From positions 18,415,187 to 18,479,186 of the forward strand of contig OX638368.1 in NCBI GenBank assembly GCA_951812925.1: DNA of 64,000 bases, in the 5' to 3' direction. The notes under the pieces are model-generated. The model was not told the origin of the DNA. It saw only the letters and a list, made by a program, of their open reading frames with translations, and did no database searches. Shown in pieces: positions 1 to 12,194 of this stretch (position 1 is its first letter; each line of letters starts with the position of its first letter). Source of the DNA: Calliopum simillimum (lineage: Eukaryota; Arthropoda; Insecta; Diptera; Lauxaniidae). The position numbers were made by a program, and so were the translations under genes.

Positions 1-226
1 AATAAATATGCGACATGTGCGAATTTTACTTTTAAATAATAAAGAAAATAAGAACATACATAACTCCTAACTTTACAAAAACGCTAGGATAATGTATAGA
101 AATTCCACACAAATAGATAGTATGGCGGGTTTCTGGAAGCTCTAAAGAATAACTAGAAGAATTTGTATAAGGGCTTGGCACTTCCTATACAAGCAAATTT
201 TTCAATGAAGATTAATCATGAGACCA

Positions 227-993
227 GGGGGTCGATTCTGGTTCAGTGAAACTGTGAAGTGTAAAAAAATTTATCACTTTCATTTTCACCGAATCTTTTC
301 ACTTCACTTCATCGATTGAATTGATTCTGGTTTACAAAGTGAAAAAAGTGAGGTGAATACTATTTGAAATCGTGGTGCGTGAAAATAATTGAAATTGTGT
401 GTAACAATTTATTTTGTTTACATAGAAATTGTATTTGAATTTAATTGAAATAAATAAAAAAGTTAAAACTGTAGTCTAAAGAAGCCAAGATATGAAACTC
501 AAGAAGAAGCAAACTTTCGTTCGTGTCGGTACCAACATCTTCACAGAATTGAGTTGAATGGATCAAGGCAGAATTGTTTTTTATCGAACATTTTTTAAAA
601 TTTATTTTTAACCTAATTGCCCGGGAGTGTCATTTGGGTTCGTGATTAGCCATTTCCTTGTATTTTGCAACTTTAGTTATATCCTTTTGATTGAGCGCCT
701 TCAAATTGCCGGTATTTTTTAAGAACTCGACTACGACCCTTACAAGAGCTTGTTGGTCAAGTTGTTCTTAGCTTGAATTGAATGACATCTGAAATCTTAT
801 TGTTGATATGTTTTTGTTTATTTTTCATTAAATTCAAATTTTATCACTGTCGAATTTGTCAGTGAAAACTTTTGCTTAAGATGTAAAAAACTTTTCACAT
901 TTTTTAAAATTTTAATCAATAAGATTCGTTTTTACGGTGAAGTGATAAAAAATCTTTTCACTTTGCCTTTTCACTGAACCAGAATCGACCCCC
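227..993. repeat. TIR element, about 767 bp, no coding capacity
   Basis: The left end GGGGGTCGATTCTGG and the right end CCAGAATCGACCCCC are reverse complements. The pairing extends imperfectly for about 54 bp, and related sub-terminal sequence (TCACTT-rich) recurs inside. No transposase frame is present, so this is a non-autonomous DNA element. I found no clear target-site duplication and do not assign a superfamily. Confidence 0.7.
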
Positions 994-1698
994 AGAATTT
1001 AAAATAAAATTTTGTTTTTATTTTTGTAATTTTTTATTTATAAATAATTTGACAAATACATTTTTGAATTTAATTTTTTGACGTGACGCATTGTCAAATG
1101 ATTTAAACCGGCGCTCAACTATATTTAAACCTGCTCGAAGGCAGTTTAAAATTTAAACTGGGAATAAAATTGTTTATAAATCAGAATTTCATGTTAAACT
1201 TCGGAATAGCCTTATTCCATGGTTTAAATTTTATTATAAATACGGCTGAATATGATTACGAGTGCATTTTATATGCACATATATGAATACAATTACATAT
1301 TAAGATACATATTTTCAACAAAATCATTGGAATAACACCTAGATTTAGCGCTTAATATGCTCTTTTTATTTTTTTATTTTTATTCACCTCACAACGATCA
1401 CTTCGCTGCTAACAGAGTCTAAGAAAGTCTGTCAGATAAGAAATCCAAAAGTGTCAAAATTTTTAAAAGAAACTATCTCAAAAAAACACGCTATAGAATC
1501 AAAATTCAAATTTTTTATGGCCAGTAAAACTGCCTTTTATAATTTTTAAATACATCCAGAGGTTTTCAACTTACGCTGATTTTTATGAAAGATCAATAAA
1601 ACTTACATATCAGAGTAACCCGTTTTAGTTTGGTACTAAAACGGACATGATTGAGACAAGATAGTTGCCGTGGGCAAAAAGAAATTGGACTTTGATTC

Positions 1699-1872
1699 TG
1701 AGTGCTCGCTAGGGGCTGTCCATGAACTCCGTGACGCTAAAATACACTAAAATGAACCCTCCCCCCTGTGTGACGGTAGCTTTATAATAACAAATAAAAT
1801 ACACCAACCGTGACGCTCCTAGGGGGGAGGGGTTCAAGGAGTTTATGAACAGCCCCCTAGAGCTCGCACTCT
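1699..1872. repeat. Short MITE with CTAGGGGCTGT ends
   Basis: CTAGGGGCTGTCCATGAACT at 1709 pairs with AGTTTATGAACAGCCCCCTAG ending at 1860. The flanking GAGTGCTCG and CGCACTC also pair, taking the inverted repeat out to about 1699-1872. The GTGACGCT motif is repeated inside near both arms. No open frame. Confidence 0.6.
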
Positions 1873-1944
1873 CCTAACTATCGATGGCTATGACTGACCA
1901 TCGATAGTACCCATTTATACTAATTGTTTCATCTAGTGAAGTCA

Positions 1945-2056
1945 CATGAAGGGCACGGGCACGTAGAGCACTTCAAATTTGTAGGCAAGCGGAGGGAAGT
2001 GGTGCTTCTCATTTCCCTCCGTTTGCCTACAAACTCGTAGTGCCCTTCGTGTGCCA
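1945..2056. repeat. Hairpin repeat related to the 2946-3107 palindrome
   Basis: The arms contain GTAGGCAAGCGGAGGGAA and TTCCCTCCGTTTGCCTAC, flanked by GAAGGGCAC and GTGCCCTTC. The same words (GAAGGGCATGGGCAC, CTTCCCTCCGATTGCCTA) recur in the 2946-3107 palindrome and near 5240-5290, so these are copies of one repeat family. Confidence 0.6.
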
Positions 2057-2945
2057 CCACACATCCTAGAATCGTTTTCGTACTTTCGATAATACCAAAT
2101 AAAACCACTGTTTCAGTATTGCCAACGGTACATACAGTACGTCGAGTACGTCACGTTGTTTTTTCGACTGACAGCTAAGTTAAAATTATGAGTTTATTAT
2201 ATCAAGTGCAACCCAATCAGTACGTCTACGTCAACGCAACGTACAAAAGTTGCCCAACTCCCAACTTTTGACGTACGTAGTGTGATTTGACAATTTTGAA
2301 ATACATTTTTTTTTTCAAATCATTTGTTTCATTTGTTGTTTTGTTTTTTTTTTATGTTTTTCTTTTATTTTGTGAATAAAATTGAAATGAAAAATTACTG
2401 AAGCGGAGCAAACGCAAAATTAAAATTTAAAATTATTTTATAAACAAATATTTTGATTTTTTAATCCGTTCTCAAAGTATTCATTGGACCAGTCTTCTCC
2501 GTCAAGTCCGTCGCAGTCAGTTGAAAGAAATGACGTGACGTATTCGACTTATTCTATGGACCATTCGCTTAACTCTCAATGTTTGACATACGTCGTGTGA
2601 TTTGGCAATCTTGAAATAAATTTATTTTAAATTTCATTTGATGTTTTCTTTTTTTCTTTTATTTTTTGAATTAAATTGAAATGTAAAATTATTGAAGTGG
2701 AGTAAATAAATGATTAAAATTAAAATTATTTTATAAACAGGTCAGGCTTCTCCGTCAAATTCGTCGCATTCAGTTGAAAAAATGATGTGACGTACTGTAT
2801 GGACCGTTGGCTTGTCTCTGCCATTTCTTCAAATACCTTTGATTTGGACAGCTTGTCAACATTGTTGACTTATGTCAAAGTGAAGCCAAAAAGCGGCAGG
2901 TTTTTCTTCTGTGGGTGAAGTTTAAAATATGGACAAATTTTATTA

Positions 2946-3107
2946 ACGATCGATAGTGGACATAGTTTGGTCACTCGTCTAAATGCGAATTCATACGAAG
3001 GGCATGGGCACCACTTCCCTCCGATTGCCTAGAAATTTGACGTGCCCATGCCCTTCGTGTGAATTCGCATTTAGACGAGTGACCAAACTATGTCCACTAT
3101 CGATCGT
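2946..3107. repeat. Near-perfect long palindrome
   Basis: A left arm starting ACGATCGATAGTGGACATAG is matched by a right arm ending CTATGTCCACTATCGATCGT. The arms are about 66 bp with roughly one mismatch, around a spacer of about 30 bp. A transcript would fold into a long hairpin. The TATCGATC words recur nearby at 3115-3180, 3480-3500 and 13345. Confidence 0.8.
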
Positions 3108-4209
3108 CATGGCTATCGATAGCTTGCGTGCTCTAGTGCTATCCATAAAAGCTGGTATAGACTATCGATCAAGTTCGTCAGTTTTGCTGAAGTTTCTCTT
3201 GTTTGCGTGTGTGGCCGCTATTTTTCGTCAGTCATCAGTCAACCACAAAATGGTTTGGAAAAGGAAACGAAAAGCACCGCTTCCCTCAGCTTGCCTATAA
3301 ATTCTAACTGCCCTACGTGTCTGTGCCCTTTGTGTGAGTTCACATTTAGACGATTTTTTAGTCGGTTTCGATCGTTTCTCAGTCTGCTGTGAGAATGAGA
3401 TTTTTTTAATCGCCCAATAGCAAATCGCTCGTGTGTTCGCTTCCATATGCTGCAATGGAGAATAGAACTATAAGGGGGCACAGACTATCGATCATGTTCA
3501 TCAGGTTTGCCCAATTTAAGCATGTTTGCATGTGTGGCCGCATTTTTTCGCCAGTCATCAGTCAACCACATAAATTTTTGTGGTTGAAGACAGTCAGCGG
3601 CCCTATTTATTTTTGAATGATAGTGTGTACCATAAAGTATCAGTCAAGCGGTAGTTTTGCAGCGCGAAAATGGTTGCAGAAAGTGATTTTTTGAAAGAAT
3701 TTATTTATTGTTATAAAATAAAACGTTGCGTCTGGGATACAACAAGCCCATGATTCAATAACAATGCTTATGGCAAGTTGTCAAAATAAAAAAATGGAAC
3801 CCTGCATCTTGCCTTGCTATCTGTCAAAAGACTAGAATCAAAACAAAGAATTTCGACATTTTCGTAGTTTAAAAAGCAGCATTTGTTATCGCTGCAACCA
3901 GCGTAATTTAACCATGAACAAGCCCAGATCACATGAATCGGGATATAAGAAACAGCGCATACGAAGAGCTGCCAAAAATTATGCAAAAACATAAAAAAAA
4001 TTATTCCTTTGAAGTCGTAAAAAAGAAAATAAATACAATTCGATCTTCATACGGGAGAAAATTTAAAAAATAAGGAAATCAGAGTCTACAGGTACCGGTA
4101 CCCATAGTCTGTACCAAAGCAAACCCATGCTTATCATTTCTTTCAGCAAGCGCAACAATTACTAATGCGCACCCAATTTTCCATGTTTACTTCTCAAATT
4201 CTATAGCTT

Positions 4210-4735
4210 GACTGACGGTTTGAACTACCATACCTAAGTTGGAACGTTAAGCCCAAGATACAAATGTACGAGAGAGAGAGATGCGAGTGTGATGCTGGTT
4301 TCCGATATTGCAGCGCAACCCAATATACAACTATGCGAGACACGTCTGCGTTGCGAGCAACTTGCAACTGTTAAAATACAAGGAAAACGAAAAATGTATG
4401 TCAAAATAAAAAAAAAAATTTAAAAAATTGTTTGAATTATTTTTTTTTTATTTTTGTCTTACTTTCTTTATATTTTCATTTTTCAATGCACAAATAATTT
4501 TGTTTTTACAATCAACAAAAAATTTACAGCTTAAAATTTTTGCTCTCGCACATCAATTTTCATTTTTTCAAAAACGGTTGCGTGCGTGATATCTCTCGCA
4601 CCTCGCAGCCGCCGTATTGTAAATTTCCCCATTCGTCTACGTATATTGAATATTTTTTTTACAGCTGGAGCATCGCGCACGCACGCTTCTCGCACAATTG
4701 TATCTTGGGCTTTAGACGAGCATCTGCGTAACTGC
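4210..4735. repeat. Inverted-repeat element with GCCCAAGATACAA arms
   Basis: GCCCAAGATACAA near 4250 pairs with TTGTATCTTGGGC near 4700. Outside it are ACCATACCTAAGTTGGAACG and TGCCATACCTAAATTGGAGC, in the same orientation. Inside lie GCGAG/CTCGC-rich arms similar to those of the 53182-53609 element. No coding frame. Confidence 0.5.
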
Positions 4736-5032
4736 CATACCTAAATTGGAGCGTCAGCGTTATTTTACTGTCAAAAATTTCTCATGTACATACAATTTGT
4801 ATGGCGCTCACCGAAATTACCAACGCTCAACGCTCAGCTATTCGAATTTCCAATTTCGAGAAAGCTTTATGGAGTGAAGTAAGCTGCAGAAAAGTAAAAA
4901 AAGAAACAGCAATATGATTTTGACAAATAAATGACTTCAACGCAACGCTCTTTATTTCGGTATGGCGCTTGACGCTTTTGTGTAACGTTAAATAATGCAA
5001 CGCCTGACGCTCCAATTTAGGTATGGCAGTAA
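4731..5032. repeat. MITE with CCATACCTAAATTGGAGCG ends
   Basis: CTGCCATACCTAAATTGGAG at about 4731 pairs with CTCCAATTTAGGTATGGCAG ending near 5032. The same terminal sequence recurs at about 4228, 5110-5140 and 13270-13290, marking a dispersed family. Confidence 0.65.
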
Positions 5033-5672
5033 TTTAACCATCTCTATTTCGGTATGTTCAATATAAATTGTATGGGCATGAAACAGACAGAGATGGTAAA
5101 ATACTCCTGACGCTGGTCTTAAGTTCCAATTCAGGTATAGCAGTATCATGAATGATAGTTTGACCGCTACCAACAATCATAGTCTGTACTCCCTTTACCG
5201 CCCGACTGTTTAGTCTTTAGTTCTGGTTCACACGACAAACTTATAGGCAAGCGGTGAGTAGCGGTCCCTCCGCTTGTCTATAAATTGTACTATCGCCCGA
5301 AAATTTAGTTTGTGTGAACTTAGTGTGAACCAGCTCTGAGTGCTTGAACAAACTGGACGATGTGTTGGTCGTGTATGCCCGACACAATGCGGTCATGTTT
5401 TTTGACGTTTTCGTTCAATTTGCAAATTTTTCAGAAAAAACCGCCGGCTTTACACTTCATTCTTCATTAATTCTTTGCAACAGTTGTATCGTGGTGGTGT
5501 GTGCTGTGCTGTCAACGGTAATTTCGCTATTCTAGAAGGAAAAAAAAGGAAAACGGAATAGAGTCACAAATTACGCTTGTGGACAAGACTGTACATTTTT
5601 TGGTAACGCCAAATTAAAAGAAATTCATATATACTAAATAAAAAATTACAAAAAGCAGACAGAATCTAAAAA

Positions 5673-8600
5673 ATGTCGAGTTTGCCAAGTAAACGTGCAA
5701 AACTAAATGATGCTGTTGATGGCGCCGCTAATGCCGTATCCAATGAAGAAATATCGGAAACGCTAGAATTAATCGATGCTTGTCAAAATGAAATTGACGC
5801 ACTCAACGAAAAAGCCAGTGAAGAAATTCTCAAAGTGGAACAAAAATACAATAAACTGCGAAAACCATGTTATGAGAAACGCAGTGAATTGGTCAAAAAT
5901 ATTCCCAACTTTTGGGTAACAGCGGTAAGTACAAAAATGTGATGGGGCGTGTATGGGCTAGGCAAATGTAAAACTTTGACGAAAGCATGGTCAATAAAAT
6001 TGCATAAATTTTCAAATTTGTAGTATAATAAGGAAAAAGAGCTGCTAACTAAATTAGAAAATTTGCAGAAGACGCGCCATATATCTAAGCAAAAGGATAC
6101 AATTTTTCTCTATTCAAAAAAGGTTTTATTTAATTTCTTTGCATTTGTAGTTGCTGTGTGAATTCGGCGTGGTGCTTTGTGTACACACAAATTCTCTCAG
6201 TAGTTATGTTGTATTTCTTTTTCGTTCATTGTTTGTTGTATTTTTGCATGCTATGTGCCTCTGGTGCGAGACAGAGTTCTAACAACACATGTGTGTATCA
6301 AATGGAATAGTTTAGGGGTTTCAGACCCCAAGCAGTCGAAATATACAGGCATGTTCCGTAATCCGTGTGGTTTCAATTACTTTTCATTTAGGAGGCTATT
6401 TGATAGAAATGGTGAGTCACACGATAAAAAGTACGAGAATCTTTTTTGTGGAAAATTACAGCTTCTACAGATAATAGCCGTGTTTCTTTTGACGCGTGTA
6501 TACAATTGTTGTAATTTTCAAATTGCGATAACTTATGAACGGCGAGTCGTACGATAGAAAATCTAAGGGTCTTTTTCATTGAAAATCACATGCTCTACAA
6601 ATAATTTTAATCTTTTGTAAAAAAAAAAAAAAATATTTAGAAGTTATTTAAAAAAGTGATTTTTCGCCGTTTATCGGCGCTTAACCAGTTTTTATAGAAT
6701 AACTCCTAAAAGATAAATTTTTTTTAAAATAAAATGAAAAGTTTTTGTAGAGAACGTGATTCTCCATTAAAAAGTTAGTTTTATTGTGCGACTCACTGTT
6801 CACGAGTTATCGCCATTTAAAAATATTCATAATTGCTTGTATGCGTCAAAAAAACATGGCTAATATTGATTTCGATTAAATCGAATTTTTCGACTTTTTG
6901 CAGTTTTTTAACATGTATTTATCGGTGCTGAATCGCTCATCTATCCTCGGATTTGCTCTATCACGTAGTATTTTATTTATTTGAGGTATAGTACAATAAG
7001 ATAAATCTTTTAAAGTACACTAAAACTAAACCTAATAAATTAAAGCCTTAAACAGTTATAACCTAAAAGTTCAATACATAATACAATTTGTGAGGTTATA
7101 TAGAGGACGCACAAAACTGTTTTGCTCTTTTCTACTACACACGTCGCTTAGTACTATTTTTTGTCTTCAAAATAAGTTATGAACTGGTCTTGTATGAATT
7201 CTCCTTTAAAAATTATGACCATTTGAAAATGACACCATGGAATGAAAATCTTATGAGAACCACGTACGATTTTAAACTTTCATGTAACATTTTAAAGTGG
7301 TCATAACTTTTTAAGGAATTATACAATTTATAACTTATTTTGAAGACGAAGAATAGTACTAAGCGATGCATTTAGTGATAGAGAAAATTGGAAATTGGAA
7401 AACTGGATTCGGATTCAACTCCGATAAATAAATCGAAAATGACTATTTTGGTTTATGGTTTTTTTGTTTTTAAAGGTTTTTTAACCTCATTTAATTCCTT
7501 CCATGGATTATTTCCATTTTCAGCTTAAATTGGTTCATTCTGCTTCTAGAATAAAAATTGAATGGGTACGAACCTTTCAGTTAAACCTCATCCAAGCGCA
7601 CTGTGTAAAATTATCATGAAAAAAAGTAGCAGTTATTAAAATCTTACACTGAACAGCAGTAAAGTTAAAATGTTTCCATGTCTAAAAATATGAATAATAA
7701 AACCGAGGGGAATTACCTTTGTTAATAAATACCATTTCGGAGTAGAGCTGGACACGGGCGTGGCAGGCCTGTAAATCACACATAGATTGGGAAGTATAAA
7801 CTTGGAAAAAAAATTCTGTTCCTACATAAAATATGTCAAATAATGTATAAATGTGGCTTATAATGACAATGTAATAAGCCTCAAAAATTAGGCCCGTGCC
7901 CATTTCTTTTTTTTGGCTATAAAACGTCCCAAAAAAGTACCACAAAACCTATTTAATGTATGGTCCTTTCATACGTCGCAGCGCTCCGCATAAGAAAAGT
8001 ACTTAAAATGTGCTTTTGAATAGGATCGAAACTATTTACAAACACTATGGTTGGCCTGGGAAGTAGGGGATAAAACATAGAAAGACCACCGCAGGTCCTG
8101 GCAATATCCACTTTTTTGTATCTTGAGTTTCTACCTATGAGAATCTTAACTCAGTTTTCGGTACTCATATTTTGCTTTGCTACGTATAAAAACTTTGAAA
8201 AATTTTAAACTTATTTTCTTTCTAATTTTAGTTTATTAATCATCCGCAAGTTTCTGGTATCTTGGATGAAGAAGAGGAAGAATGTCTTCATGCTTTGACC
8301 AAGTTGGAAGTAGAAGAATTCGAAGATATCAAATCTGGCTATCGCATTCATTTTCATTTTGATGAAAATCCATTTTTTGAAAATAAGATTCTAACTAAGG
8401 AATTTCGCTTGGGTTCTGAAGGTAAGAAAATATACATTTACTTTTATTTTGATTTATTTTCAATTCTTCAATTGCGATTTATCATTAAAATCAGAAATAT
8501 TTAGGTTAGTTGCTGTGATGTCTTTTTATATTTAACGCAGATGATTTCACTTATTAAAAGCGCAATGGGCCTTATCTAAATAACTATCCCCGGAAATAAA

Positions 8601-11600
8601 GGTTTTCAACTTATTAAGATATTAAGCGTTGATTTCCGACTATAATCAGAAATTACTGTTTCAAGCGCGAATCCAAACAGTTCAAAATTTTTCTATTCCC
8701 GGCGATATTTATTCATGATAAGACTCAATATAAGGGTAATCCGACTAAAAAACCAAGTAGAAAACTTTCAAACTGTTTGGAATCGCACTTAAACAGCAAT
8801 TTCTTATTATAGTCGGAAATCAACGCTTAATATTTGAATGGGTTTTTTTGAAAGTGGAATAAGTCCACTTTTTCATAAACTGAGATATTAAAGGGTTTGC
8901 GTACGACTCAATTTAAAAATATTGGCAAGCGTTATTAAACCGGTGTTAAGTGTTTACCACTGTAAATTAATCAAATTTTGTTATGCTGTAAAAATTTTTA
9001 CAAGTGTAATAGAAAATAGTTGAGTTTTTGTGGTCTGAATGGACTTATTCCACTTTCATTTATAATAATTTTAAAAATTTGTTATACTTTTGTATGACTT
9101 ATTCCATTTTTACTCACAAAATATTTTGTAAATTAAAGCAAAGGAAAATTAAGACTTAGAAAAATTTTACTTTAAAAATTGTTGTTGTTTCTTTTCTTTT
9201 CTTTTTGCTCAAGTGGGGCTTTGAAAATTAGTTACAACAACAACAAAAACAAAAAGTTCTTGTCGGACCTACTTTCGGAGATATAGCCATCGGAAGATTG
9301 AGATATATCTTTTTTAAAAATTATTATAAGTTGGGAACCTCTGAAAGGATTTTATAAATATTAGTGTCATACGAAAGATATGTTAGTTTGCTACAAAATT
9401 AATTTACAAAAAATTTTAATCCAAGTCGTGGTTTTAGAGATATTGCAAATTTTCAGAAATTTTGACCATTTTTTTTTTTTTAAAGCACTATTGTTCCAAA
9501 AATTGTATCATTAATGCATAGTTTTAGTAACATAGTTTTAGTAACAAAAACTCAACTATTTTCTATTACACTTGTAAAAATTTTTACAGCATAACAAAAT
9601 TTGATTAATTTACAGTGGTAAACACTTAACACCGGTTTAATAACGCTTGCCAATATTTTTAAATTGATTTAAAAGCAAAATCTTCTGCATAGCAGTAGAT
9701 GAAAAAATGGACTTATTCCACTTTCAAAAAAATCATTTTTGTAAAAATGTTTTTCATGAAAAATTCTTTTGAGTAATTTTTGATGAAATCGTGGTCTAAC
9801 GAGTCTGTAATTTTCAATATAAAAAGAGGTCATATATAGCTAGCTATAACTACCATAAACTCAATTTTTCCGGAATTGGACTTATTCCACTTTCAAATAA
9901 ACCCATTCATTTCAATAAGTTCAAAACCTTTATTTGCACATTCTTCAAGATTTATTTCAACAAGCAACATGATCGCGTGTTTTCATGGAGCAATATTGCA
10001 ACATGAAAACACGCGATAATTATGTAACAGCATAAAAACTATTTTGTACCGTGAAGGCAAGCTACACCTATTCAACGGTACAAGGTTTACTTAAATCGGT
10101 TCATTAAATCGGCTGAAAAAGGGAGTCAAAGTTCTCTGCTTGCGTATTAAGGTACTAGTCCAAAAATAAATGGCAAAAAGTAATACAATTTTTAAAATTT
10201 TTTATTTCCTTTATTTTATTGAGTTATTGTATAAAAATTTTTGTACATATAAATAAAGAATTAAAGATTTTGAAAAAATTTTTTTTTTTAATTTTTATTA
10301 TAAAGTCCATTTTATAGAGGGCGCCAAAGTTTTCTTCTTAAAAATTTTATCGTCCCATGGCGTAGAGATGTTCTTGAAAACGGCTTGTTTGAAAAAAAAA
10401 AATACAAATGGGATCTTAAAAAAGAAAGCCAATGGCACCGTAATCCACCAGAATATTATAAAAAATCGATAAAAAAAAAAAATTGTGGCAATATGAAAAA
10501 AAAAATTTTTTTTTGATGTTTTTTTTCGACTTTATTATCAAATTACAATTTTTTTTTTACAAATTTTTTTAATTTTCTGGTGGATTACGATGTGGGATAC
10601 ATAAACAAAGCTACATGCAAAAAATTAGAACAGTCGGACTTATAGTTTCGGAGAATAAGTCTACGCCGACTTGAAAAATGTAGTTTCGAGAAAAACGCGA
10701 AAAACAATTTTTTTTTTATTTATTTTTTATATATAGTCAAAAATGTGCGCTCGCAAAGAGAGCTGTAACTTTGTCATTTTTTCAAATATCTTTAAAAAAT
10801 TTTAGGAGGTTATTCTTGAATGTATAAAAGGAATCAAAACTGTAAAAAAAAAAAAATCGATTTTTTGAAAAATTATTTTTGGACTAGTACCTTAATATTA
10901 TATAGATGCATTATAAGGGATAATTATTTGAACAGCCAAAATTAACATTTTTGACCTCTTACAACCATTTTAGAGATGGGCCCCCATATGGGATATACAT
11001 CTCTACACCGCTGTAGTTCTTTTATTTGCAACGGCAAACATTTCTTATAAAAAATTGTTTTAAGAAACGATGCTCTTTCGGTGTATTAAGATACAAAAAA
11101 TTCTTTCTGTGTTTCCGTATAAAAAATCTTCACTGTACTGAATTGCATAAATTTATCGCTTAAATCAAAGGACATATATTTTATATCAGAAATTTAAAAA
11201 TCCTATTGTAAAATTTACATTCCTCCTATATTAGCTTAATACATTTCTATAAAGTTAACGAATTATTTAAAATTTAACATTTTGAATATCTTTGTGGTTC
11301 ACTATATTTTTTAAGCAGCTGAAGATAACGATTGTCCATCGTCAACCAGCACACCAATTCAATGGAAGGAAGGTAAAAATCTGCTGAAACAACTTCTTTC
11401 AAAGCCTTTCAATAACAAAAAGAAACGGAATTCAGAATACAAGACATTCTTTGATTGGTTTACCGATAACAGCGATCCAGTCAATGATGAAATTGCTGAA
11501 CTTATCAAAGATGATCTATGGCCAAATCCCTTGCAGTATTATTTGGTACCTGACATTGAGGTAGAGCCTGAAGATGATGAAGACAATGAAGATAATGAGG

Positions 11601-11735
11601 ACGAAGAAGAAGAGATTTTTGATGATGATGATGGTGAGGGTGAAGAAGATGAAGATGATGGTATGTAAAAAAAAAAACACTTACCCTATTACCCTGATTT
11701 TTAAATGATTTTTACTTTTTACAGATGGAAAATAA
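5673..11735 (+). CDS. Set: SET / TAF-I histone chaperone (nucleosome assembly protein family)
   Basis: SET (TAF-Ibeta, I2PP2A) is a nuclear NAP-family chaperone that binds core histones and remodels chromatin. Exons read by eye: 5673-5924, 8232-8421, 11319-11660, 11725-11735; all junctions keep frame and give 264 residues, close to the fly protein. The first exon gives the N-terminal dimerisation helix. The second carries the conserved [10 protein letters not shown] and [14 protein letters not shown] stretches. The third has the earmuff-domain end, with FFDWF and [20 protein letters not shown], followed by the acidic Asp/Glu tail usual in SET. The last exon adds only a few residues before TAA; reading through the preceding GTATGT donor would instead end in GMY-less TAA almost at once, so the C-terminus is the same within two residues. 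AATAAA-type signals lie at about 11775 and 11865. Introns 1 and 2 (2.3 and 2.9 kb) are full of repeats. Confidence 0.92.
6347..6960. repeat. CAGGCATGTTCCG-type dispersed element in Set intron 1
   Basis: CAGGCATGTTCCGTAATCCG at about 6347 is followed by GTGTGGTTTCAATTACTTTT, the same start found near 60245, 60764 and (less conserved) 43302. Internal arms around 6475-6590 and 6760-6857 are inverted copies (GCGATAACT... paired with AGTTATCGC). The right end is not clear, so the element is probably broken or rearranged. Confidence 0.5.
7155..7370. repeat. Inverted-repeat element in Set intron 1
   Basis: GTCTTCAAAATAAGTTATGA on the left pairs with TTATAACTTATTTTGAAGAC on the right, and TTATGACCA with TGGTCATAA inside. 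A similar structure lies at 24240-24430 in spn-E intron 2. No coding frame. Confidence 0.55.
8594..9934. repeat. Nested foldback element, about 1.34 kb, in Set intron 2
   Basis: Outer ends AAATAAAGGTTTTCAACTTA and TAAGTTCAAAACCTTTATTT pair. Inside, AAAGTGGAATAAGTCCA pairs with TGGACTTATTCCACTTT. A nearly perfect arm of about 120 bp at 8910-9030 is matched at 9544-9667 (for example CCGGTGTTAAGTGTTTACCA and its complement). A separate small palindrome (8635-8690 with 8770-8830) sits in the left part. No transposase frame. Confidence 0.7.
10147..10895. repeat. MITE bounded by TTAA, TIR GGTACTAGTCC
   Basis: The sequence runs TTAAGGTACTAGTCCAAAAA ... TTTTTGGACTAGTACCTTAA. A perfect TIR GGTACTAGTCCAAAAATAA lies immediately inside TTAA on both sides, as expected of elements that duplicate TTAA on insertion (piggyBac-type and some others). 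The interior is AT-rich with no open frame. The superfamily is an inference from the TTAA only, because the TIR does not begin with the usual piggyBac C-run. Confidence 0.7.
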
Positions 11736-12194
11736 GTAACACAATGTTTTAATGGAAAGTAAATAGTTAAAATCCAATAAAAAATATTTTTCAAAATTTT
11801 GTTGGATTTTAAAGAATAAGCTATAAAATCATAAACTTTTCCAATGTACATATATAAAGGTTAAATAAAAAGCATTGGATATATAAAACTGAGTTATTAA
11901 TCAAAATTCACTTAAAATAGAAATTTTATGAGTACAGAAATAATTAGTAAGGGTGTAACCTTTGGCTTGGCCAAGCATTAAATACATTACACTGCAGATT
12001 TTTGAAAATTTTGCCTATATGGAAAGTGCCCTCTTGTCCGAGTTCACCCAGTGTTTGCTCAGAGCTTGCATTTATAGTCCTTAGTGCCTGAGTAAAATTT
12101 AGTTCGATTATTTCAAAAAACGCTTACAGTACAGCGTTTTGAAGCTTTTGTTTATATGGGAGGTGCCAATAAAAATACATAAGTATAATTTTTC

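Larger units (their letters stand above)
1..5672. other. Gene-free, repeat-rich intergenic region upstream of Set
   Basis: No open frame here has a recognisable protein or a plausible exon structure. The longest frames (about 2983-3300 and its neighbours) are made of palindromic repeat sequence. The stretch holds several inverted-repeat elements, listed separately (227-993, 1699-1872, 1945-2056, 2946-3107, 4210-4735, 4731-5032). The last few hundred bases before 5673 should contain the Set promoter and 5' UTR, but I see no clear core promoter motif. Confidence 0.7.

Noticed and set aside
2983..3300. Open frames of 60-105 residues on both strands
   Set aside because: They lie in and next to a palindrome and its repeated flanks, so coding-like frames on both strands are by-products of symmetry. 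No known protein is recognisable.
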